From Rhodamnia argentea (taxonomy: Eukaryota; Streptophyta; Magnoliopsida; Myrtales; Myrtaceae), in assembly GCF_020921035.1 (NCBI RefSeq), contig NC_063156.1:11854501-11918500 (forward strand): a DNA stretch of 64,000 nucleotides, in the 5' to 3' direction. Every line of letters starts with the position of its first letter. Position 1 is the stretch's first letter. Positions 47,422-62,885 of this stretch are shown here, one piece after another. The translations under genes and the position numbers were made by a program. The notes under the pieces are model-generated. The model searched no databases and had not been told where the DNA came from. It saw nothing but the letters and a program-made list of their open reading frames with translations.

Positions 47422-50400
47422 CTAATTTAAAGCATAATGAACCCGTTCTAGGAGCTGCACGACCTGATTGACCGGAATCGGAGAAAATGGTACTGAGCTC
47501 AATTTGATTGTCTCTGGCGCGCAAAGAGGCAGTGAGAGTACAGCCTCCTGTTGCATGCTTGTAAGCTCCAAAAACTGAGAAAGCAGGTCGCCATCTAGAA
47601 CCTTAGGTATCCCAACCTTCATCAAAAGAATTAGGAGCAACCATGAGAACAGGGGTAAGAAGGATATAACAAATGCAGATAACACAATGACTCTCGTAGA
47701 GACAAGGAGCGGCAAAGAGTGTTCAGCACAACAGTAAAAAAGGACGGGTTGAAAATTATATGAAGAAACCAAATCGATAGCAGAGAGCATAGAGTAATCA
47801 GTTCACACATTCTAACAAATAGTTTTTCACTTATTACTGAATTTTCTGACTGTTTGTGATATCTTTACATCACACTTATGTGGTGTCACAGCAGAGTTCG
47901 CTTGCCATCATATAATTCTTCTCTCTCTCTCTGTTGAGGGGGTTAGTGTGTATAGCGACAATGGCTGTTTGTGACAGCTTTACATTGCACTAATGCGGTG
48001 TTACAGCGGAGTTCGCTTACCATCATATCATTCTTATGCGTCTCTCGGTTGAGGGGGTTAGTATGTCTAGCAACAAGGAGTAGCTGGACCAAGTCACTAA
48101 TCCATGCACAGTTCAAGTCATCTTCTGACAACAGAAACTCTTATATGTCTTTTTCAAGTCTTGTGTTTCCCCAATTTTCTCCTAAGGGTGTGTTAGACAG
48201 AGAGCTACTCCCATCATTTTCTCACGTGGCATATAAACCCCTCCATCAGTAAATAGCACCATCAGCCCAAAGTGCACTTATATCTCCCTTTTCTCCAATG
48301 ATATTAGGCTTTTAGAAAACCGAGATAGATGGAAATTACTCTGGTTCAAGTTACCGCGGTAGCCTGGATTCTTTCTGAAGATTTTAAAATACTAGAAGGA
48401 TATCATTTCCAACAACAAGGAGTTCTGCCCCAAGCAAAGATGGGTCCTTCACAGGTTCACAAAATTGTACCGCTCATCAGCTGGCCACACCCAACCCCCA
48501 AGAAGCTACCTGAAAACTGATACTAAGCTTTGAACAGAGGATATTTTCCATTAAGATAAGCGTCACTAGTAACTACGTATGCCTGCTCCTATGCAACAGA
48601 GAGCATTCCTGAATACAATGATCAAGTAGTGACCATGTTATCTAATTCGAAGCAGGACAACACCTCTGTATCTGAAAATGGAATTGTGAAATTACATGCT
48701 TGATAAACTCAAACAAAATTTCAACTCTACAGAGAGCTCCACTAATGGAAGGTAAAATTGGCATCATGATGATTCACACACCTCAGTCCAGAAAGGCACA
48801 AGTTATGTATTTAATTGCACAGCATTTGAAAAGGACAAACATGTCAATCACCCTCAAGTACAAATATGGAGATAATAACTGAAGTGATAATTGCAATGCT
48901 CCCAGTAAAACTTCGTATCTGCAGTACAGATAATCACAACAAGAGAGTTCATCAGTCCTTACCAGATTTTCACGACTACGGAACTCATTATGATCATTTC
49001 CTAAAACGGGGGCTGTCAATGGATGGACAGCCAGTTTAGCCTGCACTGCTTCCAGGAGTTCATACTCATCCCTGCATGCATGGCAATTTTAAGCATTACA
49101 TTAGTTCTGTATTATAATCAATAACAAGAAGACAATCTTAAAATCATCATTCACTTCATAAGCTGCTACAATTATCCCATTTAGTTGAGGGAAAAAGACA
49201 TACTGGTTCAATAAAATCCGAAATTCAATCACTATAATATCACACTGAAAGCGCGTCAATGCTCGAGCACAAATTTGATGCAACTCCTATATTCAAGTAA
49301 ACATTTCCCCACACATGATGCAATCAAATGCCTCTATCAGAATGCCAACGATCAGAATATGCATTACATTCATAACACCCTTCCATGCCATTAAAGCAAC
49401 ATGCTGCATAAAGAAAGGGTGCTATGCTTGGCAACAATCTTAGGCAAATTCACCCAACAAATTTATGGTGCGTCAAAGGAATCATATCAGAAAGAAAGCG
49501 AAAACAAATCTCCATATACAGGTTGGATCTGAAACAAGGATTCACTTGTTGATGCCACGAGTATTGATGTAAATGCTTGGTATACCCTTGTTGCCTCTTA
49601 ATGAAATACTATTACTGATAAAGAAGCAAAAGAATGAGTAAAGATGATAAAGTAGATGAATAGCCAGATTTTACAGCTACAGAGGAATTTCCAGAAATTT
49701 TTGGTTTCCACTAATTTACATGCCTAACAAGAGCGGCATAATTCAGACTGACATAGCCAGCATCATGGATTGTTGAACTTATCAGTATCAAACAAGTTTT
49801 TTTGTTTCAGGTATCAAACAGGTTTACAAGGTTGTCTTTTTTCATTTCGTCCTCCAAATTCTTCAAATATCTTGTTCTTCAATAAAAGAGATTGAATTTC
49901 ACGTGGCTGGGATACGAGCAAAGATCATTATAAGACTTTCAGGGCACTAGAACCTAGTGCCACCAATAGAGGCATTCTACACTGTGCAGTGCTTCACTTC
50001 CCTCATCTACAAGCTAAAGCTACAGCCAAAAGGGTCGCTCCTCTTTTGTCTTTGACTCTGTTTAAATTGTAAATCAAAAGCAATCCCCACTTCAGAGAAA
50101 GCAAGGAAAGCCCCCCTAGCACCATAGCCAAGGAAGTCCAGAAGCAGTACTAGAATTGCCAATTGTCACCATAGAACAATACTAGCCCCAATTAAAACTT
50201 GGAAATTTCTTTTGCATGTATAAATAATAATGTCTAGGCACAACATGACGGCCACATTAACATATCAGAAATGATTTTGTCATGGAAACTAAAAGATGCA
50301 TCCCTATAAAAGAACTCTGCTGTCTTAATTTAATTGGGTTGCTGTAATACTTAAAACCTCAGATCTTCGACCTCAACAAATTCTCTTGATACAATCCATA

Positions 50401-53400
50401 GCAAAAGCCTCTTCACTAGCACATATTTGGAGAAATTTGACAATGACAAAGCGGGTTGCTCCCTAGTAATATATGGTAAAAGTAACTTGGCTGAATATTG
50501 ATTCCAGCATATTATCTACAGTATCGGAAGTTATCCAGATGTGAGGCATATCTTAAATTGACAGATTGTTGCTAAAGAGAAGGCATAAAGCAGGTGGTGC
50601 ATCATTCAGAGTTCTCTCAGCTGTTGAAGATTGAGAATAAACTGAATTGGGACTTCAGCATATCAGGAATTAAAGGAAAGCAAGGCATTTACACCAGAAG
50701 TTTCTCACGAGAACAATTTATGATGTAAAGAGGATGTGAAATACCATGAAAGAATTTTCTGCGCAACCAATTATAAAGAAAATCAAATGTAGACACAGTA
50801 CCTTATGAGGCAATCTAATTTACATTTTAAATATCCAAACTGATCGGTCTCAAGTGAACAACTAAACATGCCTACCACCAGACATACCATTAATCAATCA
50901 TGACAAGCCACTGTCAAAGAAGGAAGACATAGAGAGCTAAAATCCACTAGGCCGAAGTCTGTGAGTAGACAAGCATTAATCCCAATAGCTAAGGTATTCC
51001 CAAAGTGCATGATAAAAAGCAACATGTAAAGCAGCAAATTGTGGCTCTTGCCTTCATAAAACTAGTAAAAGGCAAAGCACGAAAGTAATTTTTTCTTGGA
51101 CTTAATGAGTATATCCTCAAAGTCCTAAATAAGTTTCCAAACCCTCCACAGGCAAAGAGGATGTAGAAAGCTAGGGACTTAAAGCAGCAAAACCAAAACC
51201 AAAAGCATCGATTGTATCAGGTCCAATTACTATTACAAATTCGAGAAACTTAATGCTTATGACACAAAATTCACTCCTTTCATATCCCAAGAGCTTCCTG
51301 CACTTCTTTTACAAGAATCAGGGGAATCTCGGTTTGGCATCTTTCAGTAAATCATTGCTTTCACAATTTGGAAACAGAAGCCTTAACTTGCTATTCTCTT
51401 CCCTACTTGGTCAACACCAACCTCGCATGACACAGATAAGGCACCCAAGAAAAACTTCCACACAAATTGAGGACAAGCATTTACTTTAATGTATGGTACA
51501 GGTATGCATACTGACTGACATCTTTGCCTATGCTAGATACATAAAGGAAGCAAATTCTGAAATAGCACCTTGATATTGGAATAAAGACTGTTATACTTCC
51601 TAGTAATGTGCTGACAATGATAATATTGTGGGCCAAGTCAACTTTCAAAATTGGGTCATCAGATGCCCTCAACATATCATCAGCTGAGAGTTTATAAGAG
51701 AAGGATCCCTGCAAATAGAATACAGTTCAGATCATCAGAGATGGTGGACAATAACATCCTAACACGAGAGAGATCACCAGCAACAACTTAAGCCCAACCA
51801 TAGAAAGCGCCACGCAATAAGATGAACAACATGCCACCAAAAAGAAAGCTCCCAAATGAATCAGACAATCAACCCATTCAACTTACTGATATTATCATCA
51901 TCGATCGAAAGTTGAAGAAATAATCTAACAAAATTAGCAACTCTAAAAGAGGAAAATTCAGTAATTGAGAATTGAATTATTCTCATTCATTCAAATATTC
52001 AGTCATGTTTTGCCTATATCTAAAGTCATACCTAATTTGACTTTCAAGGCTTGGATTGTATGCTGATGAAATATTAATTTTTGATTGCAATGAACATCAT
52101 GCTCCATCTTATCAATGTTCAAATGGATATACTTTCAAGTTTTATACTCGATAAGGATGTCATAAATAAGTTTCCAAACCTTCCACTAGCGGAAACAAAT
52201 GCTTCATCAAACAGGTCCTAAGCTCGCACTTCACCCAATTTTATCTAGATCTCAAGATTCACTGCTTGCTCAATGTTTAAAGACAACTGAACAAATTGAA
52301 AGCCATACGGTTGTAAACTTTCTGCACAACAGCTGCGTGCCAATAACATGAATTACCTTCTTGATGCTCATCCCAATCTCTCCCATATAATAGGCACAAC
52401 CCAATGTCAAGTTGCTCTCTGGACTTGCATTATCTGATAACGAGAATAAATTGAGAGAAATCAAGAAAGGAAAACACATTGGGTCAAGGAAATAAAGGAT
52501 CAACAGCAGATACAAAGCAACAACTATTCTTCAAACAACAATAACAAAAACGAAGATCCAATAACACTCATCCAACTTAGTGGAGCTGGCTATATATCTC
52601 CTATCCAAGGCCAAACAACAGTTCACCCTTCGACAAACGCCATAGTATCTTGAAGAGCCCTTTTCTTTAATAGTGACAGCAATTCTTATAGCACATTAAG
52701 GTGAGTAAAAAAGATAAAACTGTGGCTCTATAAGTATCTAAGAAACTCCTTTGACCTGTCTAGATGCTCCATTCTAATAATAAGATGCCTCAATCTTCAT
52801 TAGCCTTCTAATCTTATTAATTGCAGATGCTCAACACAAAACAGTGCCTATACAGATACAGTGCACATCACTAAGTTTCACATCAGTTTGCATCCAGAGT
52901 TATTTCATGATGTACACTGGTTGACCAATTACTGACCTTCTGTACGATCAGGAGCTGATAAGACAGCAATACTCCCTTTCCTGTCTGAAACAACAGCTGT
53001 GTTGACATCCACAAGAGTACAATCAGCAACTAATCGTTGGGATGGATCAGAATAATCTTGCTCTAGTTTTCTTCCATCCTGGCATCAAAAGAAGTTCCCC
53101 AAGGAATATTCATGAACCAAAGAATAAGCAGGAAAAATGTAGTTGCCAGGAATGACTAAGGAAATGCTACAGACCTCATGATAAGAGTAGAAAAGAATAC
53201 CATCACGGCAATCACCAACAGCAATTCTGGTAAAATGCGACGTCAAAGACGTAATCATAAAACGAGTCCTTCCCATAGCAAACCTTTTCACCTTTTGTGG
53301 ATTTTCATTTACAAAACCACATACATAGAACTGGAAAAAAGACGCCAACAATATGATCAGTAGAGCCCAAAAATATCCTGTCCTTCATGGACTAAAAAAG

Positions 53401-56400
53401 CAAAAGATATGGCTAGGAAGATTACAGCATTGCCGGCTGATGCCAAAAAAAGATGATCCAGATACGGACAAACAGCAAGCACCATTCCTGTCCATATAGT
53501 TGAATAAGCCAATCGTAACTGCCAAACTTCACTTTCTTCATGTTTGATTCCCTCACAACTAGTATCCTCTTCACTGCTGCAGAAACTACTACTCGATAGC
53601 TGCTCAGTCGCGTATCCAACAATCTCACGAAATGGTGAACTGCGTTTAGAAAATGAACCTGCCTTCCTGAAGAATGCCGTTGGACCACCATCCAAATTCT
53701 GCGTCTGCTCAAGGCAGAGCACAATCAGACGGCCTTTGGTACTGTCGAAAACCATCCAGTTAGCATAAACATCTTCAGGGTAAAAAGAGAAGGATGTGAC
53801 AACAGAGGCACAAGTAGATCTTTAAGATTCTGAAATTACAGGTACCGAATGAACTGGTACTAGAGATAATGCAAGAATGAAAAAAATCAAATCCCAAATG
53901 ACATGGCATCTTTATTTAATGAGAGACAAAATCTAAATAAAAATTAATACTAAGAGATACAGTAGGACATTGGCCAGAAAGTGTACCTCTCAGCTTCACC
54001 ACTGGGCATTATAGCAGGACCACAAGATCGACTGGTCCCAATCAGAACTACTTGTTCCCTCCCAACCCTCACTACCTCCATGCATTTTCCAATTTCTCCT
54101 GGTTCAAGTTTAAAAGTTGACAACACTGAGCCACTGTAAGGATCCACGCAACATATGTCGGATGTGCATGTATCGGCACTTAATTCAGTCCTCATCACAA
54201 GTAGTAGCCTGCTATCGCTATGATACAAAACTTTTCTTGGAGTACCTTCAATCTGAAACTTCTGTACATTAAGCCTCTTGCTATGCACCATTTCCACCTT
54301 GCAAAATATGCAACGTCACGTTGGTGTCCTTAATAATTGTATGTTACTGAATCTACAGCATTCCTCTTTAATGGAAAGTAAGTTTGGATGAACACAGTGA
54401 GGCTTTAGAAATGAATGCAATAACTATGAAATGAAACATCACCAACTCCGCAGTCCACGATCACTACCATCCTTAAAGGAAGGGAAAGTATAGAACAGCC
54501 TTGGGTTGATGCATCATCAGCACCGCCCACGAATAACTTGCTAACAACACCTATGCAGCCTAAGAATAAAAGAAGGACCCCCAAAAATGGACAAATTCCT
54601 TTTCTTTTCTTAGGAACACGTACAATGTTCACCACGACAAGTTTTCAAAGCATCATGTGCTTCAGAGAAGTATTGATAAGAGGTTCCACTCCACTTGGCA
54701 ACATTGGGCACAACTATCGAAGGAAGTTAATGAAAAGTGCAATCTCAAGTTCAACATGCTAACCTGCATATATGCCAACGCAGAAAGTCTCCATCATTTG
54801 CTAAAATTGCAAAAAAAGAAAAAGAAAAAAGCATCATGTTTTTCCATTCAGAGCAACCATAGTCTATTTGAAAGACTAGAGGGCCGTCTACAGCTATCTG
54901 ACCAACCACGAAATCTAGAGAAAACAGACCATTCATCCATCTCAATTATAAGCTCTCATACTTGTCAATGTGGTGGTGAAACCTTCATTTAAGGGTAGGA
55001 AAAAAATTTGGGCAGTTCTGTTAATCATCAAATAGATTACATTACCGTACTTTGCCGCATCAAGAGGCTTGCTTCCCATAATATTAACTTGTTTACAAGA
55101 TAACAACTGACTCCAGGAACTTGATCACATAAAGACTCAAGAATGTTTGAGCTGCAATGATTGGCAATGAACTTGTGGCCCACTATAAGAGAAGTTTGCA
55201 TATTTGCATATATCTTATACTCTTTTAGACTGGAATTTTCAAATGGGTTGCACACCTGGTGGGGTCTTATTTTGCTGATCAGAAAAGAAATTTGCTGTGA
55301 GCCTGTGATGTATGGAAGGAGTTTTGTCTCAGCAATATATTAATCAAACCACAAGCTTTTTCAAGTTCTCGTGATATCACAATTTACAATTAACAGTGAA
55401 CTTTGCCTTTCAAGTTCCTAATCTTTATTCTTCATGTGTGAAATAGCCAAGTTCACTTCATTCATGAACTAAAAGAAGGTTGAGTTTGGCTCCTTCATTC
55501 GATCATATGGAAGTTGCAATCCAAAATAATAAGAGATGCATAGATAAAAGTACTTTTTAGCCTTTTCAAAGAAAAATTTCATTTGACAGACAAAAGGCAG
55601 GAATCAAACAACAATTTCATAAACTGATTAATCAAGGAAATGAATCTATGGTAAAGCTAGTTATCCCTGGAAGACCATTTAAGAGTGATAGCTCAAAGTG
55701 CGATTGTCTTTTACCTAAGAAGCAGCAATAGATAACATTCTTATAGCTCATGAAGTCCAGCAAAAAAGACTTTCGATTGCAAGTAGATCTTTTCCCATGT
55801 AACAAAAATGCTGAATATCATTAGCTGCTACCCGCTAAACAGCAATGACAGCTCTTTTCTTGATGCATTGACTGGAATTGACTGGGCAACAGCTGGAAAG
55901 AACACCGTGGATGTACAAGCAAAGATTATTTAGGATGTGGATTGCTCTGGGACATGGAACAGAAACGCGGAATGTGGAACATCCTTGTCTCAGATCACGT
56001 ACTTGAACTAAGATGTGAATATTCAATTCACTTAGGACTATATCAACAGTATTATGTCTGAATCATAGTTAAAAGACTCCATTGTATAGTAAAATTAGAC
56101 ATTTGTAGCTAAAATACATTCCTATGATTAGCACTACATTGATCATAACAGGTCACGAATAAATAAGATACTTACCATACAGTTCAGGAACGGTTATTTA
56201 GTGGACAAAATCGCTAGTACAGCATAAAAGGAACAGTGCTTCCATTGTGACTTGATTGTGAAATGTGAATTAGTGTTTATCCAGCAACTCCTAGAAACCA
56301 ACAATTGTTTGTTTGGGAATGTAGAATAGAAAACTTTAATCCGTATTTTCATTCAGGGAGGAATGGAGAGCTTTTCAAGAGTTTGTTATGGGAGTGGACA

Positions 56401-59400
56401 TGATGCATTAAATGTGCAATTATTATAGATTTTCTAAATCTTTTGGATGGGTATTTAGATGTATTTTCATCATCAATCTAGTTAAAATAAATCATGGATA
56501 AGAGAAGACAGTCACCAATGCTTTTGTAAGTACAATTTCTCCTTAGCCCAAAAAGAAATAAAATTAGGACGTGAAATAACAAGAGATAACAAATCAGAAT
56601 TGCAGATAATTAGTGGTCATGGCTCATGTAAAGGATACTTCCACTGTTGAACTGCTAATACAGAATGACACTAAAGAGCTTCAAACGTGATGAAAAGAAA
56701 GAGCAGTCTAACAAGAAAAAGCCACCAGAATAATAAGAATAAGATCAATACTCACCAAATGTAAACTGTTTCCGGCAACAAATAGAACTCCCTTGGTGCA
56801 CTCAGCCGAACAAACTGGAGTTACATGAGTTGCAGGTTGAAAAGAAATCGATGAAAAAGATAGGCTGTGCCTTGCTGTTTGCAACAACCAGGGTCTATCA
56901 CTGAGAGCAATCATGTCAGAATCCAGAGAATCACTCAAGGGCACCAGAAAAACAGGAGTTACCCCGATTCGACGAGTGGCTATTAATTGAAGATTAATAG
57001 GATGGATATCTCCAAACTTCCCAGACAAGACACCAGTAGACATTCCTCGGCTGAAATAATTTGCCTTTATCTCTGACGCTGCTGCGTATGCATTTCCACG
57101 ATAAGGACTACTAGAAGAGTTCTGACATAGTAACTCTGAAGAATTCATCCATGAGGCTGTAGGCCACTCAAAACGGAGAAGCATCCCATTCCTCAAACCG
57201 GAAAGAACATATAATGTGTCCACTAATACAAGCCTTACGTCCTGGGGGATACAACCGCTGACTACAGTGCCCATTGTACTGGTTAACGTTATGGTCCCTG
57301 ATGCAATCACTCGAAGGCCTTGATCAGGAATGATAGAAATAACTTCCACAGAAGGCCTATGCGTGCCAATCACAACGATATTGCCAATATGAACTCCTTG
57401 AGGAAGAGATTCAGCATGCTTAATATCTCTTCTGCTGACGTAGGAACAGGACTGTTCTCGTTCAAAGTAATTCTGAGGTACAGAAATGCAGGAAATTTCA
57501 CTTTGAAATCTCAGATGGTGCACGTCGAATATTTCATATTGATATGTAGAAAGGGCTTTAATCCCTAGAACTATTAGAAGGCAAGGATTAGAAGTAGAAA
57601 TCACAACAAAGTGATGTCCCACTGCACCCATACTAATACCAACATTCCTGGGAGACCAAGTTGCGCATATTGGTGAGGATGAAGGAATGCCTTCTGAATG
57701 GGCAGCCTTGGTAGGCAAACAAAGCCTCACTGCACACCGGTGTATCTGGATTAGCCAACCATCTTCTACAAGGCCAGAGGCCGAAGTACAGACATCAGGC
57801 TGGAAACCGACTGCATCAGTCACATCGGTAAAGCTTAGACCAACAGATAATACCCTTGTTTCTTCGACAAATGATAGTACAAGGAAAGAATGATAGCAGT
57901 CTGTCACTTTCATCTTCATCGTCCAAATACCAGTTATGCCTTGATAAATGGAAGCAGTTTTCAACAGCTTCTCAACATTGATGCCACTTCGAATAATTCT
58001 GAGTGATCCTTCGGGTGCCACTCCACAACAGACAAACATCTGATCTTGTTTTTCATCATGAAAATCTGCTAGTGACACATCCAAGATAGGACAATTACTT
58101 TGGACAGGATTTGCATATGTTAGTTTCCCATTTTCAAATTTCAGGATCTTCCCATCTCCCATCTCAACAATTGCAGCCAAGAATCGACCTTCTACCCATA
58201 GAAGAGCCTTGCATGGTAGATCTCTATATAGACATTCAGATAAATTAACTTTAAGACCATTAAAATCAGAAGAAACTTCAATTATGAAAAGTTCTCCTGT
58301 ATCTACACAAAATATCATCCTCTGATTTCTAGAGTTTCCAGGTTCCCAACTCCATGAGCAGACATATGTGGAGCTTGACTTAGCATTGCAGTCGTCGTCA
58401 TCTATACACATGGGATCATGATCCCTCAGCTTCAGTAAAGCACATGCAGCATCGTTTGACCCTTCATCATCCATGCTGAAGTCATGTACACTACATGTTT
58501 CTTCCACCACATCAATCTCCTCCACTGAAGGAGGTAAAGAATTCAAACTTGTCCTATAGACACAACAGGGATTGCAATCATCTCGAAGATCCATCAAGAG
58601 AACATCACCAAGCCTCATCAAAAAGACAAATCCATGAAGATGAGGAACTTCAATGAGGTTATGTGCTAACGGCCCAGCCTCAACATACTGAGAAATAAAA
58701 TGCAAGTCTTGCTCTCTAATATTCCATCCGAATAACAACAACTCATTCAGACTTGCACCCCTCCTGCAGAACTGATTAGATCAGTTTGTCATGGGGTTAA
58801 AGCACCAAAACAAATACAAAACTAGAATAGAAAGTAAAATTCATCTGATAGTGTGTGAACAACTAAATATTTTGTGTACACAAGTTTCCTAGCAGGACAT
58901 AATACTCAAAATTCATACCTATTCAGAAGAACGGCTAATACAGTATCATGCTCCTTACTTGGTTGATTTGATAAAAAACACATGCTCCATATAGTTCCAC
59001 ATATATTGGGCTTCTGGAAGCTTTTTCCAGCAAATGTGTCTCCACTGTCAGGGGGATAAAAAATCCTCTGAAATTGCAGCACGAGGGAATTAATTGGGCA
59101 CTGAGAACATCCATAAGAATAAAGATCTCCCAGACTGCTTATTCCAGACATACATATACAAAGGAACATAATTTTGCATCCAACCTGATCAATAGTACAG
59201 CTTCCAACAGAAACTGAAACAGAGAAGAGAGCAAATCGGTCCTCATATGCGCTAACAGCTACAAAACCACCTCTGGACAAAGAAAAGCATAGACGAGGAG
59301 TAAGATCTTCAGATAATTCTCAATCGTAAAGGTTACTTAAGTTGACTTTGAAGCACGTGTTGCAACACAAGGTTTAGAAGGAGAAAAGAGCTAGGACAAA

Positions 59401-62208
59401 AAGAGTGTATAGTGAACATGAAGGAGATAATGGCTATGTATGTATTTCTTCAACAATGTACCATGTCCAGGCCACACCTATTCCTAAACCACATAGCATA
59501 GAACTATCCACTGCGTTGTATATGACCAAAACAACGACATTCCCTTGTTTATCATAAATAGAGAATGACATTAAAACCTAAAGATGCCACTGTTCCAAGC
59601 ACATAACCTGTTTCTCAAAGTTATCTCATGTATGCCTCGTGGTGAGATTGGAGAGAATGCGCCAAAAGACTTTAAAGGATCTGAGACCCCAAATACTTTA
59701 GTCTTTGTAGATATGATTCTTGACACCATCCATATGGTAATTTTCGAAACTTCAGAGACTATTATCTCATGATCTGAAGTAGGAAAATTATGGTTCTAGT
59801 TGGTGCAACTGCAAATAACTTTAATGATTTTCATTACTGATTACAGAAACATCACATCCTAACGACTCAGTAACTAATGTTCATATAACTACAAGTTGCT
59901 TAGTCATTTCCAAAATGCCAATCACATATCTTACTTCCAATTGTCCTACTTATTCCTTATACATATACTCAGCTTCAAGAGACACAAACTTATGCTTCAG
60001 TAATTATTCTACGCATAAAACTCAATTACTGTAATTATGGAGTAATTTGCTCCAAAATAAGACAAAGAAGCCTATCAATTCTATGGACATGCAAAATAAA
60101 TATGACTCAAGCACAGACAAAGAAAAATCACACTTGCACACTGGAATCATCAGATTTGATTGTGTTTTCTGAATCTCATAACTACACATGTAACTTACAC
60201 CGAATCAACAGCTAACATTCTACCAAGCTGATTTCTTGAGTTCCCAGGATTGGAAAGTTGAACACTTGTCACCGGCAAAAACCTGAGTTAATGAACAAAT
60301 AGCCATCGTTCCCAGATAAGACATCTTGTCCCTACCTCTTAATAAGGATAAAACAAGCCACAAAAGTACTCAAATTTGATACAGGAAGAGATAAAAAGGA
60401 AATGAAATAACCTGTTCATTTCTCCGCAAAATGTGAGAAATGAAAGCTTCCCAGAATCAGATATAACAACCAAAAGATCCTTTCCCTTCATCTTCATAAG
60501 ATTACAAAGAAATAACATTCAGAATGATCAATGTGTGCATTGTAATTTGCCAAAGAAATTTCATTCATGACATCCTGACAAATTTCTGCCATGAAAGATA
60601 AGAAATGAGAAAATATCCCCAATAAGAATGTTGTGGTAAAGTACATAAATTGATAGACCTGAATGTTATGTGCATCAAACTTTTCATTCCAGGGGAGGAT
60701 TGCGAGATCCTTAATTGTACCAAACACGGACTGCTCACAGATGGACTGCACAACCCCATCATTGTCAATGAATGCCAGCTCTATGGATGTCTCCTGTTAT
60801 ACCATATCCAGGATCACATTTAGAGGAGACGCTACCATTAAAAGTAAATAACTGTCTTCATTTGAAATCGCAACATGTGGGAAGATATCAGGCGAAACAG
60901 GAAATGTCCAATTAAACGAGAGGCACATTTGAATTGGGAACCTAAATTCACAAAATTTAATAGGTTTTGTGACTGGCATTTTAATAGAACCATAAAGATA
61001 GTTGGTCACAGCTATTTTTGCAATTCTATCCTAACAACCTGCAGGCTCCATGAAACTAAAGAGCTGCATTGCGCTTCCCACCCACAACCAAGGAAGAAAA
61101 TCCCGTGCTTGCCAAAATTATGGAAAGCTGGTATACAATAACTGTCAAGAATAAACCCAAAGAATTCAAATGCAAAAGTAGAATTCCAGGGACAGATGCA
61201 ATAAATGGAAAAAAGAAGAATATCGAACATGCATTCATATGGAAAAATCAAAGTCCACAGATTTAAAACAATCTGTCTGCCAACTGACTTGCTTTCAGTT
61301 CTTCTCATATAATTGTCAAGTACAACTATACATTACTGACAACATAATGCATACAAGTCATATCATACTAGCTATAAATTGCATTTACAGAACTTAAGCA
61401 CACAACCAATGTCAAGAAAAATTTCTGAGGATTTCTTATAATAAACCGCTGGCAGCAACAAGGAGACACAATGGATGGAGACCTCCACTCCACCTGCAGA
61501 GCAACTCCTTTAATTGTCTCAACAGTCAATCTTTCCTGGAAGATAGTGAGTTTATCACTGAACAACACACTGAGTTAGTACACTGCAGTGCCTTGCTCAG
61601 TTCTACTTCTGACCTCTTCATGAACCAACCAAACAAATTGCAAGAGCAAGAAGCGAAGGAGAGTGACATTCAAGCAATCTCCAAATAAATACTACCTCAA
61701 CATTGCGGACCCCATAGAGGCTATCATGTTGCCTTTCGAATTCTACACAACAACTTAAATTATAGCCAAAGGCTTCAAAGTGGATACATATCAAACAAGT
61801 CCAGAATAAAGAGCTTCCATCAATGAACCACGGCAAGCTTAAGTATTGAAGATGCACGAGTCGAACTGACTTATACAAGTTTCACGTGAATCAAGCATGA
61901 TTTCACGAACTCTCCATCCAACTCCGACACACCAAATTGCGCAACTCAATTTTTATCCGCCAGGCAAATTTGTTAATCGGCACATACTAATAATGGGGAG
62001 AGAGAGAGAGAGAGAGAGACTGGGGGCAAATAGAAGGAACCTTGCCGAAAACGACGTCCCGAGAGGACGGCGAACGGAGGCGGCCGTAGGCGACCTGAAG
62101 GATGGCGCTTCCGCGGACGACGCACTTGGCCAGGTAGTGGGTCTTGCGCGACGTCGACGTGGATGCCCCGGACCTCGCCGTCGAGCACTCGTCCTCCGAC
62201 ACCGCCAT
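47422..62208 (-). CDS. DDB1/CPSF160-like beta-propeller protein (At3g11960-type CPSF A subunit family)
   Basis: A large protein related to DDB1, SF3B3 and CPSF160. I read 15 exons on the minus strand: 62208-62041, 60793-60659, 60491-60412, 60282-60199, 59272-59185, 59067-58919, 58763-56756, 54297-53987, 53741-53426, 53330-53175, 53078-52937, 52433-52357, 51708-51569, 49071-48963, 47616-47422. The total is 4158 bases, or 1385 residues, very close to the Arabidopsis relative. The start MAVSEDE was chosen because it precedes THYLAKCVVRGSA and is the last ATG before it. The N-terminal MMS1-like propeller region ends near residue 900; exon 7 alone gives residues 235-904 (PEGSLRIIRSGINVEKLL, SDRPWLLQTARHSLS). 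The C-terminal CPSF_A region includes HSKRLNVQKF, GRTRFMITSL, VVGDCRDG-like VGDCRDG, SDRKGSIAVL and LDGDLLSQFLELT, ending ERVHYALN. The paralogue family acts in RNA processing or as ubiquitin-ligase scaffolds; the role of this member is not known to me. Exon 4 uses the strong donor GTAAGT. Large introns (2.4-2.5 kb) separate exons 7/8 and 13/14. Confidence 0.9.
61998..62019. repeat. (GA)n microsatellite in intron 1
   Basis: About 11 GA units lie close to the donor of exon 1 of the DDB1/CPSF-A-like gene. Confidence 0.85.
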
Positions 62209-62635
62209 CTCCCAACGACCCAGAATCAATTCAAGACCTCCGGCGAGCCGAAGGCTAGGGCTAGTCCTCTCCTCCTCCTGCTTCTTCTTCTACTTCAACC
62301 TCCGACGGCGACGGAAGGGGGATGGTGATCAAAGCGGTTCTCGCTGATTCCCGCTCCAGAGGCCAGAGAACTTCGACGGGAGTGGAGGGTTCCGATCGAT
62401 CTCACCCGGAGAGAAGATGGAGAAGCAGGGCTTTCGTACTGCCAGGGGTTGATGGATCGATGCGAGCCTGAACGTGAAGATTGGGCTTTTGCTTTGGTTT
62501 TCGCTGACGAAGCAGAGAATGGGATTATGGGAAGCAGTTGGTCGAGGGGTCACGGGCACGTTCTAGCCATTGACGGTGACCCTACCAGGCATCGAATCCA
62601 TGGATTTTAGCCTTGGTCGAGATCCGACCCGAATC

Positions 62636-62885
62636 AAAAAGTGCACTTAAACCCCAAAATTTATTTAAAAATATGATTAAATCTTAAAACTTTAGAAAAG
62701 CATGATTAAGATAAAAAAAACTTATCAAATTAATGAAATCAGGTCCTTATTATACTTTCTACAAATTTTAGGACTCAATTGTACTTTAGTGATAAATTTT
62801 AGGAATTTGTTGCATATTTTGAAAGTTTTAACATCCAATTATATTTTGATGATAAGTTTTACAACTTGATTACACTTTTTTATAT
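62636..62885. mobile_element. Possible foldback MITE
   Basis: The ends aaaaagtgcacttaa and ttgattacactttttt are inverted relatives. The interior carries repeated words of the type aaattttaggactcaattgtac in both directions. Target duplication is not clear. Confidence 0.4.
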